The notes under the pieces are model-generated. The model saw only the letters and a program-made list of their open reading frames with translations, had not been told where the DNA came from and searched no databases. Shown piece by piece: positions 1 through 6,763 of a stretch of 9,963 nt of DNA; position 1 is the first letter of the stretch, and each line of letters opens with the position of its first letter. The stretch lies in assembly GCA_964651785.1 (NCBI GenBank), contig CAZYWJ010000087.1:1-9963 (forward strand), written 5' to 3'. The translations under genes and the position numbers were made by a program. This DNA comes from JAKVAV01 sp964651785 (lineage in GTDB: Bacteria > Bacteroidota > Bacteroidia > Flavobacteriales_D > Cryomorphaceae).

Positions 1-326
1 AAAGCACTTATTTCCGTTTTTAGAACAGGAATGTCTTTTTGTATTATACCCCATAAAATCCCTGAGTCAACCGAGTCATATGCATGTATGATTAAATTCC
101 TCAGATTAACTATCTGTTCCACTGACGAGATTTTAATAGCCGGGTCAATTTTCCTTATGTTATTGACAGCCTCACCTATAATTTCCAAATGACGTTCGAT
201 TGCTCTCCGGGCAAGTATGTCATTGTCAAAATCAGCAAAAGATTTGTGTTTACTTTTTACAAAATCAATTTCCTCCAAAATTGCTTCAACGTCAAGAATA
301 TATTTGAAGACCTTGCTATGCTGCAT
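1..326 (-). CDS. hepT: HepT-family RNase toxin (DUF86), partial at the window edge
   Basis: This is the toxin half of an MNT/HepT toxin-antitoxin pair. HepT proteins are small helical HEPN-domain RNases. The reading frame runs off the left edge after 108 residues with no stop, so only the last part is missing (family members are usually about 110-140 residues). The ATG at 326-324 follows from translating the minus strand and lies inside the end of the antitoxin gene, an 11-bp overlap. The HEPN active-site motif RX4HXY is intact as R76-NLII-H81-A-Y83 (bases 101-78). In characterised pairs the Arg and His carry out RNA cleavage, and the Tyr is the residue AMPylated by the partner MNT enzyme. 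Helical segments rich in I, L and E at about 8-24 and 36-60 match the family's four-helix fold. Family assignment is firm; toxicity is inferred from the family. Confidence 0.9.
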   Translation of the reverse strand, partial: MQHSKVFKYILDVEAILEEIDFVKSKHKSFADFDNDILARRAIERHLEIIGEAVNNIRKIDPAIKISSVEQIVNLRNLIIHAYDSVDSGILWGIIQKDIPVLKTEISA

Positions 327-627
327 AGAGCAGTACTTTGGAACGATTGATTTCTGATATCATAATGGGATTTCTAAGAGCGCGCTGAGAGAGTAAATCC
401 ACATCCTTTTTAAATAACTGCTTTAGATCGTTTAGAAGACCAAAAAAATTATCTGCATAATCGACCGGGTCGATTGATTCATTGAATTCAACCACAAAAT
501 CCAAATCACTCGTTTTGGAATGGTTGTCACCTTTTGCCGCTGATCCAAAGAGGTGAAGGGATTTCACATGATACCTTACACAAATATCCTGCAATCCTTT
601 AACGTTATTCTTCACTAAATCAATCAT
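316..627 (-). CDS. mntA: MNT-type minimal nucleotidyltransferase antitoxin
   Basis: A 103-residue minimal nucleotidyltransferase of the Pol-beta superfamily, the antitoxin partner of HepT. The catalytic signature is visible: G28-S29 followed by D41-L42-D43, then a third acidic residue in VDLL (D77). In studied pairs this fold transfers AMP from ATP to the Tyr of the HepT RX4HXY motif, silencing the RNase. Here the spacer between GS and DLD is 11 residues, one more than the usual GSX10DXD. The toxin start codon lies inside the 3' end of this gene, the antitoxin-first, translationally coupled order common for this system. The ATG at 627 is the only start that preserves the N-terminal helix. There is no recognisable Shine-Dalgarno sequence, but a -7-like promoter box lies 4 bp upstream. 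The family call is secure; AMPylating activity is inferred. Confidence 0.9.
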   Translation of the reverse strand: MIDLVKNNVKGLQDICVRYHVKSLHLFGSAAKGDNHSKTSDLDFVVEFNESIDPVDYADNFFGLLNDLKQLFKKDVDLLSQRALRNPIMISEINRSKVLLYAA

Positions 628-631
628 AACA

Positions 632-639
632 CAAAACTA
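632..639 (-). promoter_or_regulatory. Candidate Bacteroidota -7 promoter box for the MNT/HepT pair
   Basis: On the minus strand TAGTTTTG matches the Bacteroidota sigma-A -7 consensus TAnnTTTG exactly. It ends 4 bases before the ATG at 627, so transcription would start at or next to the start codon, giving a leaderless or nearly leaderless message. No convincing -33 TTTG element is seen 19-21 bases further upstream, so this could be a chance match in AT-rich DNA. Confidence 0.35.
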
Positions 640-680
640 TGGAATAATTGCTTTGCATTAAGTCCTTATGTCGATTACGC

Positions 681-819
681 GCAACACCCGTCTAAACCGC
701 ATAAAAAAGACCCTATTGTGTATATCCCCCTAATGCGCCCAACGGATTCTTCCAAATATAAACCATTTCCGCTCATCGCCATATGGCAAAAAGCCTTAAC
801 CGTTTTCAAAAATTCGAAC
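681..819 (-). repeat. Dispersed intergenic repeat, copy A
   Basis: This stretch aligns along its whole length, in the same orientation and with only small gaps, to 6764-6907. I judge about three quarters of positions identical by eye. The best conserved block, ATGCGCCCAACGGA on the plus strand, is identical in both copies (about 733-746 here), as are stretches around CCAAATATAA and CCATTTCC. Read on the minus strand, the repeat ends at a TGTTG core (here continuing TGTTGCGCG), after which the two copies diverge. In both places it lies downstream of a large gene and directly upstream of a small accessory gene, here MNT/HepT. No ORF is apparent inside it. It contains a local palindrome, GCCATATGGC (778-787), not shared by copy B. 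Confidence 0.75.
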
Positions 820-1127
820 CCAGGGCCAATCAGGGATCACCTTCGCCGAATAAACTTCTGAGCTCACAGATCTAAGGACTGCGAAAACACCGGGAGGCCG
901 TCGCGGTTAGGTTTGAAAAGTTGATCTTGCTCGCGACCCAATCAATGAATAAGCCGTTTTCATTTCAATAACTAAAGCTATTTGGAAAGATCTTGATGAG
1001 GTTTTTTAAGACTTTTTTCCTAAGTAATGAAGTAGTGTTCGTCTCCGTAGTCTTTCGAGTACAATCGAAAATTGACGGGTTTTATTTATCAGCTCCTTTT
1101 CAGAAGAATCGCTTCATCAAAATAGAA
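820..1127. other. Intergenic stretch downstream of the receptor gene, no gene seen
   Basis: No credible coding frame or RNA gene is visible between the receptor stop codon and repeat copy A. The only structure noted is a short inverted repeat, TTTCGA / TCGAAA with a 6-base loop (1053-1070). It lacks a following T-run on the minus strand, so it is a poor terminator candidate for the receptor transcript. Two near-identical T-runs occur at about 1001-1018. Confidence 0.5.
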
Positions 1128-3503
1128 TCAAAAATCAATTACAATACCTATTGAAGGAAGAGGTGTTGAGTTTTCCAATTCACTTATTTGAACTACCTTA
1201 TTGGGTTCAACCAAATCTCCGTTTGAAGTTCGTTCTAAGCCAAAGACCGGAGGTTGAGGTATCTCTTGAGCCAAGACATTTTGTACTTCAACAAATACAT
1301 TGAAAGTCCATTTTGGGAAATTCCATTTTTTGTCGATCCTTATATCGGTCTGACTAAACTCATCGAGTCTTGCTGAGCCAAAGTCGGAATAGTCGAAAAT
1401 TAAAATGGGATACGAATTTAACGCATTTGTCTCTTCCAAATCGACTTCGGCGAAAGGCGTTTGTCCTGAAAATCTAAACCTACCACTTAGCTCCCAATTG
1501 TTTCCGAACTGATAGCCACCGGTGAAGGAAATCAGGTTCCTGCTGTCCCAGGCACTCGGTAAAAAATTGTCTTCGTCAAAACCGGTGAACTCACTTCGAT
1601 AATAGGTGTAAGCGAGTATTGCATAGGTTCGCTTGGACAATTTCTTTTGATACAAGAATTCAAAGCCATATGTTCGTCCGAGACCAACGCTCGCAATAGG
1701 TTCATTACCGACAACTTCAAAATCTCCTCCCAGATTGGCCAGTGAAACACTATCCCTAATGGAAACGGGATAGTTGTCATAATCCTTGTAAAATCCTTCT
1801 ATAGATATTCGAGATTCAGAATTGAGCAGATACTCCAGACCTAGTACGTAATGGTCTGTTTGGATATAATCAGCTGACTCATTGACGAAAACTCCGGAAT
1901 TATCTTGGAAACCGAGAATCGTATAAGGTGGTATTTTGAAGTATCTGCCGGTTGATGCATTAATGGACCACTTGCGTTTTTCGTCAAGTGCAAATGAAGC
2001 CGACAACCTTGGACTGAGGGTTGACAACACATCATTTCCGTTAGTCGTGAAGGTATTTCCGTCTGCTCTCAAGCCAAACGACACTCCTAGTCTATCTTCA
2101 AAATAACTCTTGCTGACTTGTGCAAAAAGACCATAGCGATTAAAGGATAAGTCCGTATCAAAACTTAGATTATTAATCCTATCAACGGTCTGATTCGAGT
2201 AATCTACTCGTTGAAACGAGAAGCCTGTAGTAAAAGTGTATCCTGAGATTATTCTCCTTAGCCTATACCTAAGCTTGGTTTCGCGTTCTTCGCTGTCATT
2301 GCTAAATACTTCGCCTTCTTCGTTTACATTATCCGTGTATCGCACAAATTTATTCTGCAGATAGTTGCTGCTTATAGTGGTAGTCATGTAACCCGGAACC
2401 TTTTTGAATCTCTTTTTCCATGTGGCCCCAATGGTATTCGTTCTCTGGTTTATGATTGGGGTTTGTTCCAGAGCTGCTTGTTGCTCGGGATCAAATTCAT
2501 CAAGAATATTTACTGAGAAATTATCAATTGACCCAACTCCTGTAAATATTAGGTCATTGTAGTCGTTAATTTTATGATTGACTTTGAACTGATAATCCCA
2601 ATAATCAGGCAAGAAGGGTAACTCTAAGACTTGGAAAAGTAGCTGGAGATAAGATCTACGTACTGATGCAATGAATGAAGTATTGCCGGATTCTTTTTCG
2701 CCTTTGAATAAGGGACCTTCGGTTGTCAGAGCCGCTTCACTACTGCTCAACCTGAAATTGGTTCTGAAATTACGTTTTGCTCCTTCTCTTTGATCAAATT
2801 GTATGACACCGGAAAGCACGTTGTCGTATTGCGCAGCGAAGGAAGAGCTAGAAAGGGTTACGCCTTCAAAAAAACTTACATTCAGTATTCCAAATGGCCC
2901 GCCGGCACTTCCCTGAGTGGCGAAGTGATTAATGTTAGGAATTTCAACTCCATCCAGATAATAGACATTCTCGCCGGGGCCACCTCCTCGAATAATTACA
3001 TCATTTCTAAACCCGCCAATGGAGGGAGAAACTCCGGGAAGTGACTGCACTACCTTAGCGATGTCATTATTTCCACCCGGGTAAGTTGCTATCTCTTCAG
3101 CTGATAATCTTTGAATGGAGACCGGATTCTCCTTGTCTTTTTCAAAAGTCTCCGGACGAATTACAACACCTTCGAGCTGTGTAGTACTTTGTGTAAGTTT
3201 AAAATTTACATCCGGGATTCCTCCTGATCGTACAGTGATATTAAATTTTATTTCGGGCTTATAGCCAATGTAGGTTGCTTTGAGAGAGTAAGTTTCAGTT
3301 GGCACATTTTGAATTGTGTAGTAACCGTTAATATCCGTCACCGCACCTAAATCCGTGCTTTCGATTCTGACCGTCACACCGATCAGGGTTTCGCCGCTTT
3401 CACTATCGGTAACGTAGCCTGAGACCTCTCCTGTATTTTGTGAGATTCCATTGAGAGTGGTGGATAAAAGGAGAATTGCCGGAAAACACTTGAACCTGTT
3501 CAT
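1128..3503 (-). CDS. TonB-dependent outer-membrane receptor with carboxypeptidase-regulatory-like domain
   Basis: A 791-residue outer-membrane transporter. Residues 1-21 form a signal peptide (K/R near the start, hydrophobic core, cut near GIS-Q). Residues 26-110 are a carboxypeptidase D regulatory-like beta-sandwich, with the typical pattern of GYVTDSESGETLIGVTV and a GYYTI turn. A short linker containing LEGVVIRP follows. The plug domain spans about 127-235, with PGG...DIAKVVQSLPGVSP and IRGGGPGENVYYLDGVEIP. The rest is a beta-barrel that ends in a terminal phenylalanine (IGIVIDF), as expected for BAM-assembled barrels. Such receptors import ligands using TonB-ExbBD energy. No SusD-like lipoprotein gene is adjacent, so this is not a SusCD glycan pair. 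The gene starts 48 bp after the dehydrogenase stop and is probably the last gene of its operon. The substrate is unknown. Confidence 0.93.
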   Translation of the reverse strand: MNRFKCFPAILLLSTTLNGISQNTGEVSGYVTDSESGETLIGVTVRIESTDLGAVTDINGYYTIQNVPTETYSLKATYIGYKPEIKFNITVRSGGIPDVNFKLTQSTTQLEGVVIRPETFEKDKENPVSIQRLSAEEIATYPGGNNDIAKVVQSLPGVSPSIGGFRNDVIIRGGGPGENVYYLDGVEIPNINHFATQGSAGGPFGILNVSFFEGVTLSSSSFAAQYDNVLSGVIQFDQREGAKRNFRTNFRLSSSEAALTTEGPLFKGEKESGNTSFIASVRRSYLQLLFQVLELPFLPDYWDYQFKVNHKINDYNDLIFTGVGSIDNFSVNILDEFDPEQQAALEQTPIINQRTNTIGATWKKRFKKVPGYMTTTISSNYLQNKFVRYTDNVNEEGEVFSNDSEERETKLRYRLRRIISGYTFTTGFSFQRVDYSNQTVDRINNLSFDTDLSFNRYGLFAQVSKSYFEDRLGVSFGLRADGNTFTTNGNDVLSTLSPRLSASFALDEKRKWSINASTGRYFKIPPYTILGFQDNSGVFVNESADYIQTDHYVLGLEYLLNSESRISIEGFYKDYDNYPVSIRDSVSLANLGGDFEVVGNEPIASVGLGRTYGFEFLYQKKLSKRTYAILAYTYYRSEFTGFDEDNFLPSAWDSRNLISFTGGYQFGNNWELSGRFRFSGQTPFAEVDLEETNALNSYPILIFDYSDFGSARLDEFSQTDIRIDKKWNFPKWTFNVFVEVQNVLAQEIPQPPVFGLERTSNGDLVEPNKVVQISELENSTPLPSIGIVIDF

Positions 3504-3551
3504 TTTGAATAATGTGATATTAAAAATTGATCCGGCTGAAGATTTAGTTCA

Positions 3552-4418
3552 CTAATTGTGAGGAAAGAAAGATTGGCCTACAAGCTGCTCGCTTAATTCC
3601 CAAAGTCGGCTGCCGATAGTTGGATCCTTCGAGTTGTTATCAGACTTGACGACTTTTGGCTTTCCCCGTATTTCCAGAAAACCATCAGGGCCGATAAAAT
3701 CGCCATTTTTAATGTTTTGACTTGTGGCTGCATAAAGAATCGGTAAAGCACCGTTCTCGGCTTTTTGCAGAAACAAAGCTCCTAAAGGTCTTATGAACTT
3801 ATTGAAGTGTCTATCAAGATTGGTATTTGACAAACCCGGGTGTGCTGCGAACGATCTTACTTGGGATGAATTTGACTCCAGCCTTCCGGCAAGCTCATAG
3901 GCAAATACCAAACAAGCCCTCTTGCTTTGACCGTAAGCTTTCTTCTTGTCATAGCCATCCTTGAAGTTAATGTCGTCAAATCGAATTTCAGACCATTTGT
4001 AGGAAAGACTTGAAAGGCTCACTATTCGGGCATCTTTACCCTTCTCCAAAAGACTAATTAGTAATGAGGAGAGCAGAAAATGACCTAAGTAATTTGTGGC
4101 TAAATGATTCTCATACCCATCCGAGGTATAGCGAAGCGGAACGAGCATAATTCCTGCATTGTTGATTAAAAGATCCAACGATGAGTAGTTCTGATGAACT
4201 TGAAAAGCAAACTCTTTTACACTTTCCATACTGCTTAAGTCCAATTTTAACACATTCAGCTTCGCCCGTTGATTTTGCGCTCGTATTTCAGATTTGGCAG
4301 CCAGCCCCTTGGATAAGTCACGACAAGCCATGATTATTTCGAACCCTTGCTTACTCAATTCTTTTGAAGTTTCAAATCCAAGACCACTATTGGCACCGGT
4401 GACAATTGCGGTTTTCAT
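3552..4418 (-). CDS. Short-chain dehydrogenase/reductase, retinol-dehydrogenase-like
   Basis: A 288-residue cytoplasmic NAD(P)-dependent oxidoreductase of the classical SDR family. Visible motifs, in order: the cofactor-binding TGANSGLG (7-14); an Arg after beta-2 (ACR, residue 33) that usually favours NADP(H); Asp60-Leu61; NNAG (86-89); structural Asn109 in TNYLGH; catalytic Ser at about 136-137 in RIVSLSS; and YGQSK giving catalytic Tyr162 and Lys166. The pattern with SDGYENHLATNYLGHFLL, and the AAHPG segment after the active site, is typical of the RDH/WWOX/protochlorophyllide-reductase-like branch, which acts on bulky hydrophobic alcohols, aldehydes or ketones. It starts 24 bp after the DUF2141 gene and precedes the receptor by 48 bp, so co-transcription is likely. 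SDR membership is certain; the true substrate cannot be told. Confidence 0.92.
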   Translation of the reverse strand: MKTAIVTGANSGLGFETSKELSKQGFEIIMACRDLSKGLAAKSEIRAQNQRAKLNVLKLDLSSMESVKEFAFQVHQNYSSLDLLINNAGIMLVPLRYTSDGYENHLATNYLGHFLLSSLLISLLEKGKDARIVSLSSLSYKWSEIRFDDINFKDGYDKKKAYGQSKRACLVFAYELAGRLESNSSQVRSFAAHPGLSNTNLDRHFNKFIRPLGALFLQKAENGALPILYAATSQNIKNGDFIGPDGFLEIRGKPKVVKSDNNSKDPTIGSRLWELSEQLVGQSFFPHN

Positions 4419-4442
4419 GTGTTTCGAGGTTTTAGTGTAGAT

Positions 4443-4874
4443 TTATAAGACGGAATAAAGTGTCAGCTTTAGGAGCTTATTCTTTTCATTGAGGAGTACG
4501 GCGGCATCATCAAATTTTGGGGTGCCAAATGGTTTGTAATTGTTTCCAAAAGCAATGGGCTCTTTAGGAATCCCTATAAAATTTTGATCAAGCTCTTCGT
4601 CTTCATCGTAATCTTGAAAAGTTGAAATACCATACTCACCCGGCGGCAACTCAAAGGATAGTAAAGCTATTTTCTTATTGGTCGGATGGGTTAATCGAAG
4701 TACGGGCTGAGACAACCAAGAGTTCTCATCCGCATATATTTCCACTACCAATGTACCTCTCCCAATATCAATATCAGATATTTCTATTTGGAATTCAGAA
4801 TTCTGACTGCATACACTTGTGGAGAATAGAAGCATTCCCAAAATAAATGCCGCGATTGCATTTCGACTATCCAT
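4443..4874 (-). CDS. DUF2141-family exported protein
   Basis: A 143-residue protein with an N-terminal signal peptide (hydrophobic stretch about 6-20, likely cut after VCS near residue 23), so it probably acts in the periplasm or at the surface. The mature part fits the DUF2141 pattern: an initial beta-strand pair with GTLVVEIY, then FELPPGEYGISTFQDYDEDEELDQN (74-98), then GIPKEP and a K-PFGTPKFDDAAV tail. The Asp/Glu-rich loop at 88-96 resembles a metal-binding loop, but that is inference. The family's biochemical role is not established. It is the first gene of the probable DUF2141-dehydrogenase-receptor unit and sits 86 bp downstream of the AraC-type regulator, with a perfect inverted repeat just before its start codon. 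The ATG at 4874 is chosen because it gives a complete signal peptide. Confidence 0.85.
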   Translation of the reverse strand: MDSRNAIAAFILGMLLFSTSVCSQNSEFQIEISDIDIGRGTLVVEIYADENSWLSQPVLRLTHPTNKKIALLSFELPPGEYGISTFQDYDEDEELDQNFIGIPKEPIAFGNNYKPFGTPKFDDAAVLLNEKNKLLKLTLYSVL

Positions 4875-4887
4875 TGACAGTTTTTAA

Positions 4888-4909
4888 ATCTTAAGTAATC
4901 ACTTAAGAT
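4888..4909. promoter_or_regulatory. Perfect 9-bp inverted repeat upstream of the DUF2141 gene
   Basis: ATCTTAAGT and its exact inverse complement flank a 4-base spacer (AATC on the plus strand). The palindrome ends 13 bp upstream of the DUF2141 ATG, in the 86-bp gap after the AraC-family gene. Perfect symmetry at this position fits an operator for a dimeric regulator. It could also be a hairpin attenuating read-through from the regulator gene, although the stem is AT-rich and no uninterrupted T-run follows. The sequence alone does not decide between these. Confidence 0.45.
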
Positions 4910-4960
4910 GATTCAACTCCAAATTTCTGAACAGAGTCCGAATATGTGTTATGAACAATT

Positions 4961-5860
4961 CTACTTTGTGTCGGACAAATCTTGCCTGAATTGATCTCGA
5001 TACTCAGACGGTGTAATTCCGACAATTTGCTTGAACAGTCGTCCGAAATAGGAAGGGTCGTTAAAATTCAGTTGAAATGCGATTTCAGAAATCTGCATAC
5101 GAGCGTCTTGCAGAAGGACTTTACTATGTCCGATTACTGCATTATTTATGTGCTCTTTAGGATTTTTCCCCGTCACAGATTTTACGCAGCGGTACAGATA
5201 GTTGTCCGAAGTTGATAAGAAATCAGCGTAAAAAGAAACGTCTCGATTTTCTTTAAATTCAGAATAGAGTTTGTGCTTAAACCGTAAAGCAACTTCAGTT
5301 TTTCTATCGGGCGAAGTAAGAATTGAAGAATTGCTCTCTGAAATTTTCAAGATTATTGATTTGAGCAAAGCGATCCTTATTGGATCCGTAACCCCATCCT
5401 GATTATCGCTCTTGAATAGAAGATTACAACATTCATTCAACCAAACCATACTTTTTTCTTCAAGACTTGTTTTGGGATAGAAGGCTAGTCTATTCAAGAG
5501 TTCGGAGTCTTCAAATAGAAGAGGTATAACTGCATTCTCAAAGTAGATGAAGAATCCATCAGTACCATCATGAATTTCTTCGATGGCATTCAAGTGCCCT
5601 TCACGAATAAATAGAACGTCATTTTTGTTCAACTGAAAACGATCATTATTCAATTGTTGCAAACCACCTCCGGCAGTGAATATGAGAAGAAAATTATAGT
5701 CTGCTCGGAAAGTACGCGCGGGAGTGGGTATAAGTTGCTTGGCAATTGACAGCGGGTAGATTTGGATTGGACTTTCTATAAAGTCTAATAGCTCTTCGCG
5801 GTTCCGGGTGTATTTGCTGAAGAAGGTCGCAAGATTTACATGGTCAAAGTTTCCATTCAT
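4961..5860 (-). CDS. AraC-family transcriptional regulator
   Basis: A 299-residue regulator. The N-terminal half (about 30-130) looks like a cupin-type ligand-sensing domain: alternating hydrophobic strands with LLIFTAGGGLQQLNNDRFQLNKNDVLFIREGHLNAI. The C-terminal half carries the paired helix-turn-helix DNA-binding domain. The first helix-turn-helix falls at about 208-240 (VSFYADFLSTSDNYLYRCVK, then TGKNPKEHIN). The second is the AraC signature at about 257-287 (ISEIAFQLNFNDPSYFGRLF followed by GITPSEYR). It lies immediately upstream of the DUF2141-dehydrogenase-receptor genes on the same strand, so it is the obvious candidate regulator of that unit, responding to a small molecule possibly related to the transported substrate. 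That link is inferred from position only. Confidence 0.92.
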   Translation of the reverse strand: MNGNFDHVNLATFFSKYTRNREELLDFIESPIQIYPLSIAKQLIPTPARTFRADYNFLLIFTAGGGLQQLNNDRFQLNKNDVLFIREGHLNAIEEIHDGTDGFFIYFENAVIPLLFEDSELLNRLAFYPKTSLEEKSMVWLNECCNLLFKSDNQDGVTDPIRIALLKSIILKISESNSSILTSPDRKTEVALRFKHKLYSEFKENRDVSFYADFLSTSDNYLYRCVKSVTGKNPKEHINNAVIGHSKVLLQDARMQISEIAFQLNFNDPSYFGRLFKQIVGITPSEYRDQFRQDLSDTK

Positions 5861-5881
5861 TGGTGACTAATGTAAAACATC

Positions 5882-5915
5882 TGAATGACATTCACCTTGG
5901 TTTATCCGCGGTTAA
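5882..5915. promoter_or_regulatory. Two palindromic sites upstream of the AraC-family gene
   Basis: TGAATG-A-CATTCA (5882-5894) is a perfect 6+1+6 inverted repeat located 22-34 bp upstream of the regulator's ATG. A second site, TTATCCGCGGTTAA (5902-5915), matches its inverse complement at 12 of 14 positions. Their closeness to the start fits operators for autoregulation, but AraC-type sites are more often direct repeats, and no clear -33/-7 promoter pair was recognised. Confidence 0.3.
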
Positions 5916-5933
5916 TACGACGAGCGGTGCAAT

Positions 5934-5973
5934 GAGTTTTATTTTATTTTAAAACTAAAATAAAAGAAAACTC
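5934..5973. terminator. Long AT-rich hairpin, candidate bidirectional terminator
   Basis: Left arm 5934-5951 and right arm 5956-5973 are inverse complements at 17 of 18 positions around a 4-base loop. The stem starts with GAG/CTC and is otherwise A/T, so each strand gives a hairpin with a U-rich descending arm. It sits between the AraC-family gene and the small-gene region to its right, and could insulate the regulator from transcription arriving from there. The low GC content makes it an atypical intrinsic terminator. Confidence 0.5.
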
Positions 5974-6079
5974 AGGCAGCTAAAAATATCTTTGTTTTTG
6001 CGTTAGCTATCCGTTTTGAATATCTTCCTTTCAAGGCATGGCAATTTAATTTTGATCCAAATTGCGACTTAAAAAAAGC

Positions 6080-6115
6080 GTAAACGATGTTTCTATAACT
6101 CTGTAAAGGATGTTT
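6080..6115. repeat. Pair of 13-bp direct repeats
   Basis: GTAAACGATGTTT (6080-6092) and GTAAAGGATGTTT (6103-6115) differ at one base and lie 23 bp apart start to start, close to two helical turns. They fall in the gene-less stretch between the attC-like palindrome and the AT-rich hairpin. They could be a regulator-binding pair or simply a small local duplication. Confidence 0.35.
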
Positions 6116-6134
6116 GTATATCGTACCCAATGAA

Positions 6135-6202
6135 GCACAACGGCCCGTATAAGATGTCGTAGCTGACGGTAGGAAGCTATGCATTTTATGTCTTGTTGGC
6201 AC
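6135..6202 (-). repeat. attC-like imperfect palindrome (candidate cassette recombination site)
   Basis: Read on the minus strand, this 68-bp element opens with GTGCCAAC (6202-6195), which overlaps the TAG stop of the preceding gene. It closes with GTTGTGC (6141-6135). Its inner arms pair: ATAAAATGCATAGCT near the start against the complement of ATAAGATGTCGTAGCT near the end, with two mismatches that can be G-T wobbles and one unpaired base. Size, position right after the stop codon, conserved core-like ends and an extrahelical base are features of integron attC sites (usually 57-141 bp). The ends only loosely match the RYYYAAC / GTTRRRY cores. A translated frame across it (5972-6202) is judged non-coding. 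No integrase is in view. Confidence 0.6.
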
Positions 6203-6749
6203 TAGTTTCTTATTATTACTTTACTGCTGTCATTTTTGAATAAGGATTGGCTGTAGTCTATTTCCAAAGACGTCCATTTCTTGTCGATTTTCCCAATCTT
6301 TTTGTAAATCTTCTCTCGTGGGTCATCTTCTTCTTTTGTAATTTTCACATGAAGTTTAAAGGTTGGCTTAATCTTCTTTGTTAGGTAATTTCCGAGATAG
6401 TAATTCTTAGATTCTTCGACCAAGATTTGATTATAAAGTTGTTGGTCGTCCAAGAAGATGTAAGGGCCACCAGTAATGACGTGAAGATAAACAACTTCAT
6501 AATGACCCATTGGTAAATCTTTACGACTATATACGGTCGAAAACCCATTTTGATCGTACTCTCATACAGTTTTCCGCTTTCAACATTAACAAGGCTGAGA
6601 TATCCACCATATCCCGTAAATCCTGGAGATTTAAATGTCATCCGTACTGATACTGATGCAAGTTCTTCAGAACCTGATTGTCGATTATGTTCAAAATGAC
6701 TGGACCACACCGCCAAAATCGAAAGTAGAAATGTTGAAGCCAGTTTCAT
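6202..6749 (-). pseudogene. Small secreted protein of unknown family, interrupted by a -1 frameshift
   Basis: Two overlapping frames together encode one plausible 182-residue protein. The first runs from ATG 6749 with an N-terminal hydrophobic signal-like segment (about 4-16), then beta-rich sequence (SVRMTFKSPGFTGYGGYLSLVNVESGKLYES). After Gly69-Phe70 the original frame turns into unlikely sequence, while the -1 frame continues sensibly with STVYSRKDLPMGHYEVVYLHV and on to the TAG at 6202-6204. The switch falls at GGGTTTT (minus strand, 6546-6540). A one-T deletion in the T-run, a sequencing error, or ribosomal slippage at this X-XXY-YYZ-like heptamer would each explain it. The rejoined protein has a DLPMGHYEVVYL segment like those of small beta-sandwich domains, then a Lys-rich C-terminal half. 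I do not recognise the family. The gene is bounded by 11-bp inverted repeats and followed by an attC-like palindrome. Confidence 0.6.
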
Positions 6750-6763
6750 TCTTTTCTAATTAG

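Noticed and set aside
681..819. Repeat copy A as a complete attC site
   Set aside because: It has a GTTG end but no inverse-complement CAAC core or paired arms within it, so it lacks the palindrome required. It is reported only as a dispersed repeat.
1053..1070. TTTCGA/TCGAAA hairpin as the receptor terminator
   Set aside because: The stem is only 6 bp with a 6-base loop, and no T-run follows on the minus strand.
2790..3044. 84-codon plus-strand ORF
   Set aside because: Antisense shadow of the TonB-dependent receptor plug region, with no independent coding signs. The same applies to the other short frames overlapping the receptor, the AraC gene, the DUF2141 gene and the FG-GAP gene.
5972..6202. 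76-codon minus-strand ORF starting MPTRHKMHSF
   Set aside because: It begins inside the gene's stop/core overlap and translates through the attC-like palindrome and the AT-rich hairpin arm. Its composition is not protein-like, so it is a translated repeat rather than a gene.
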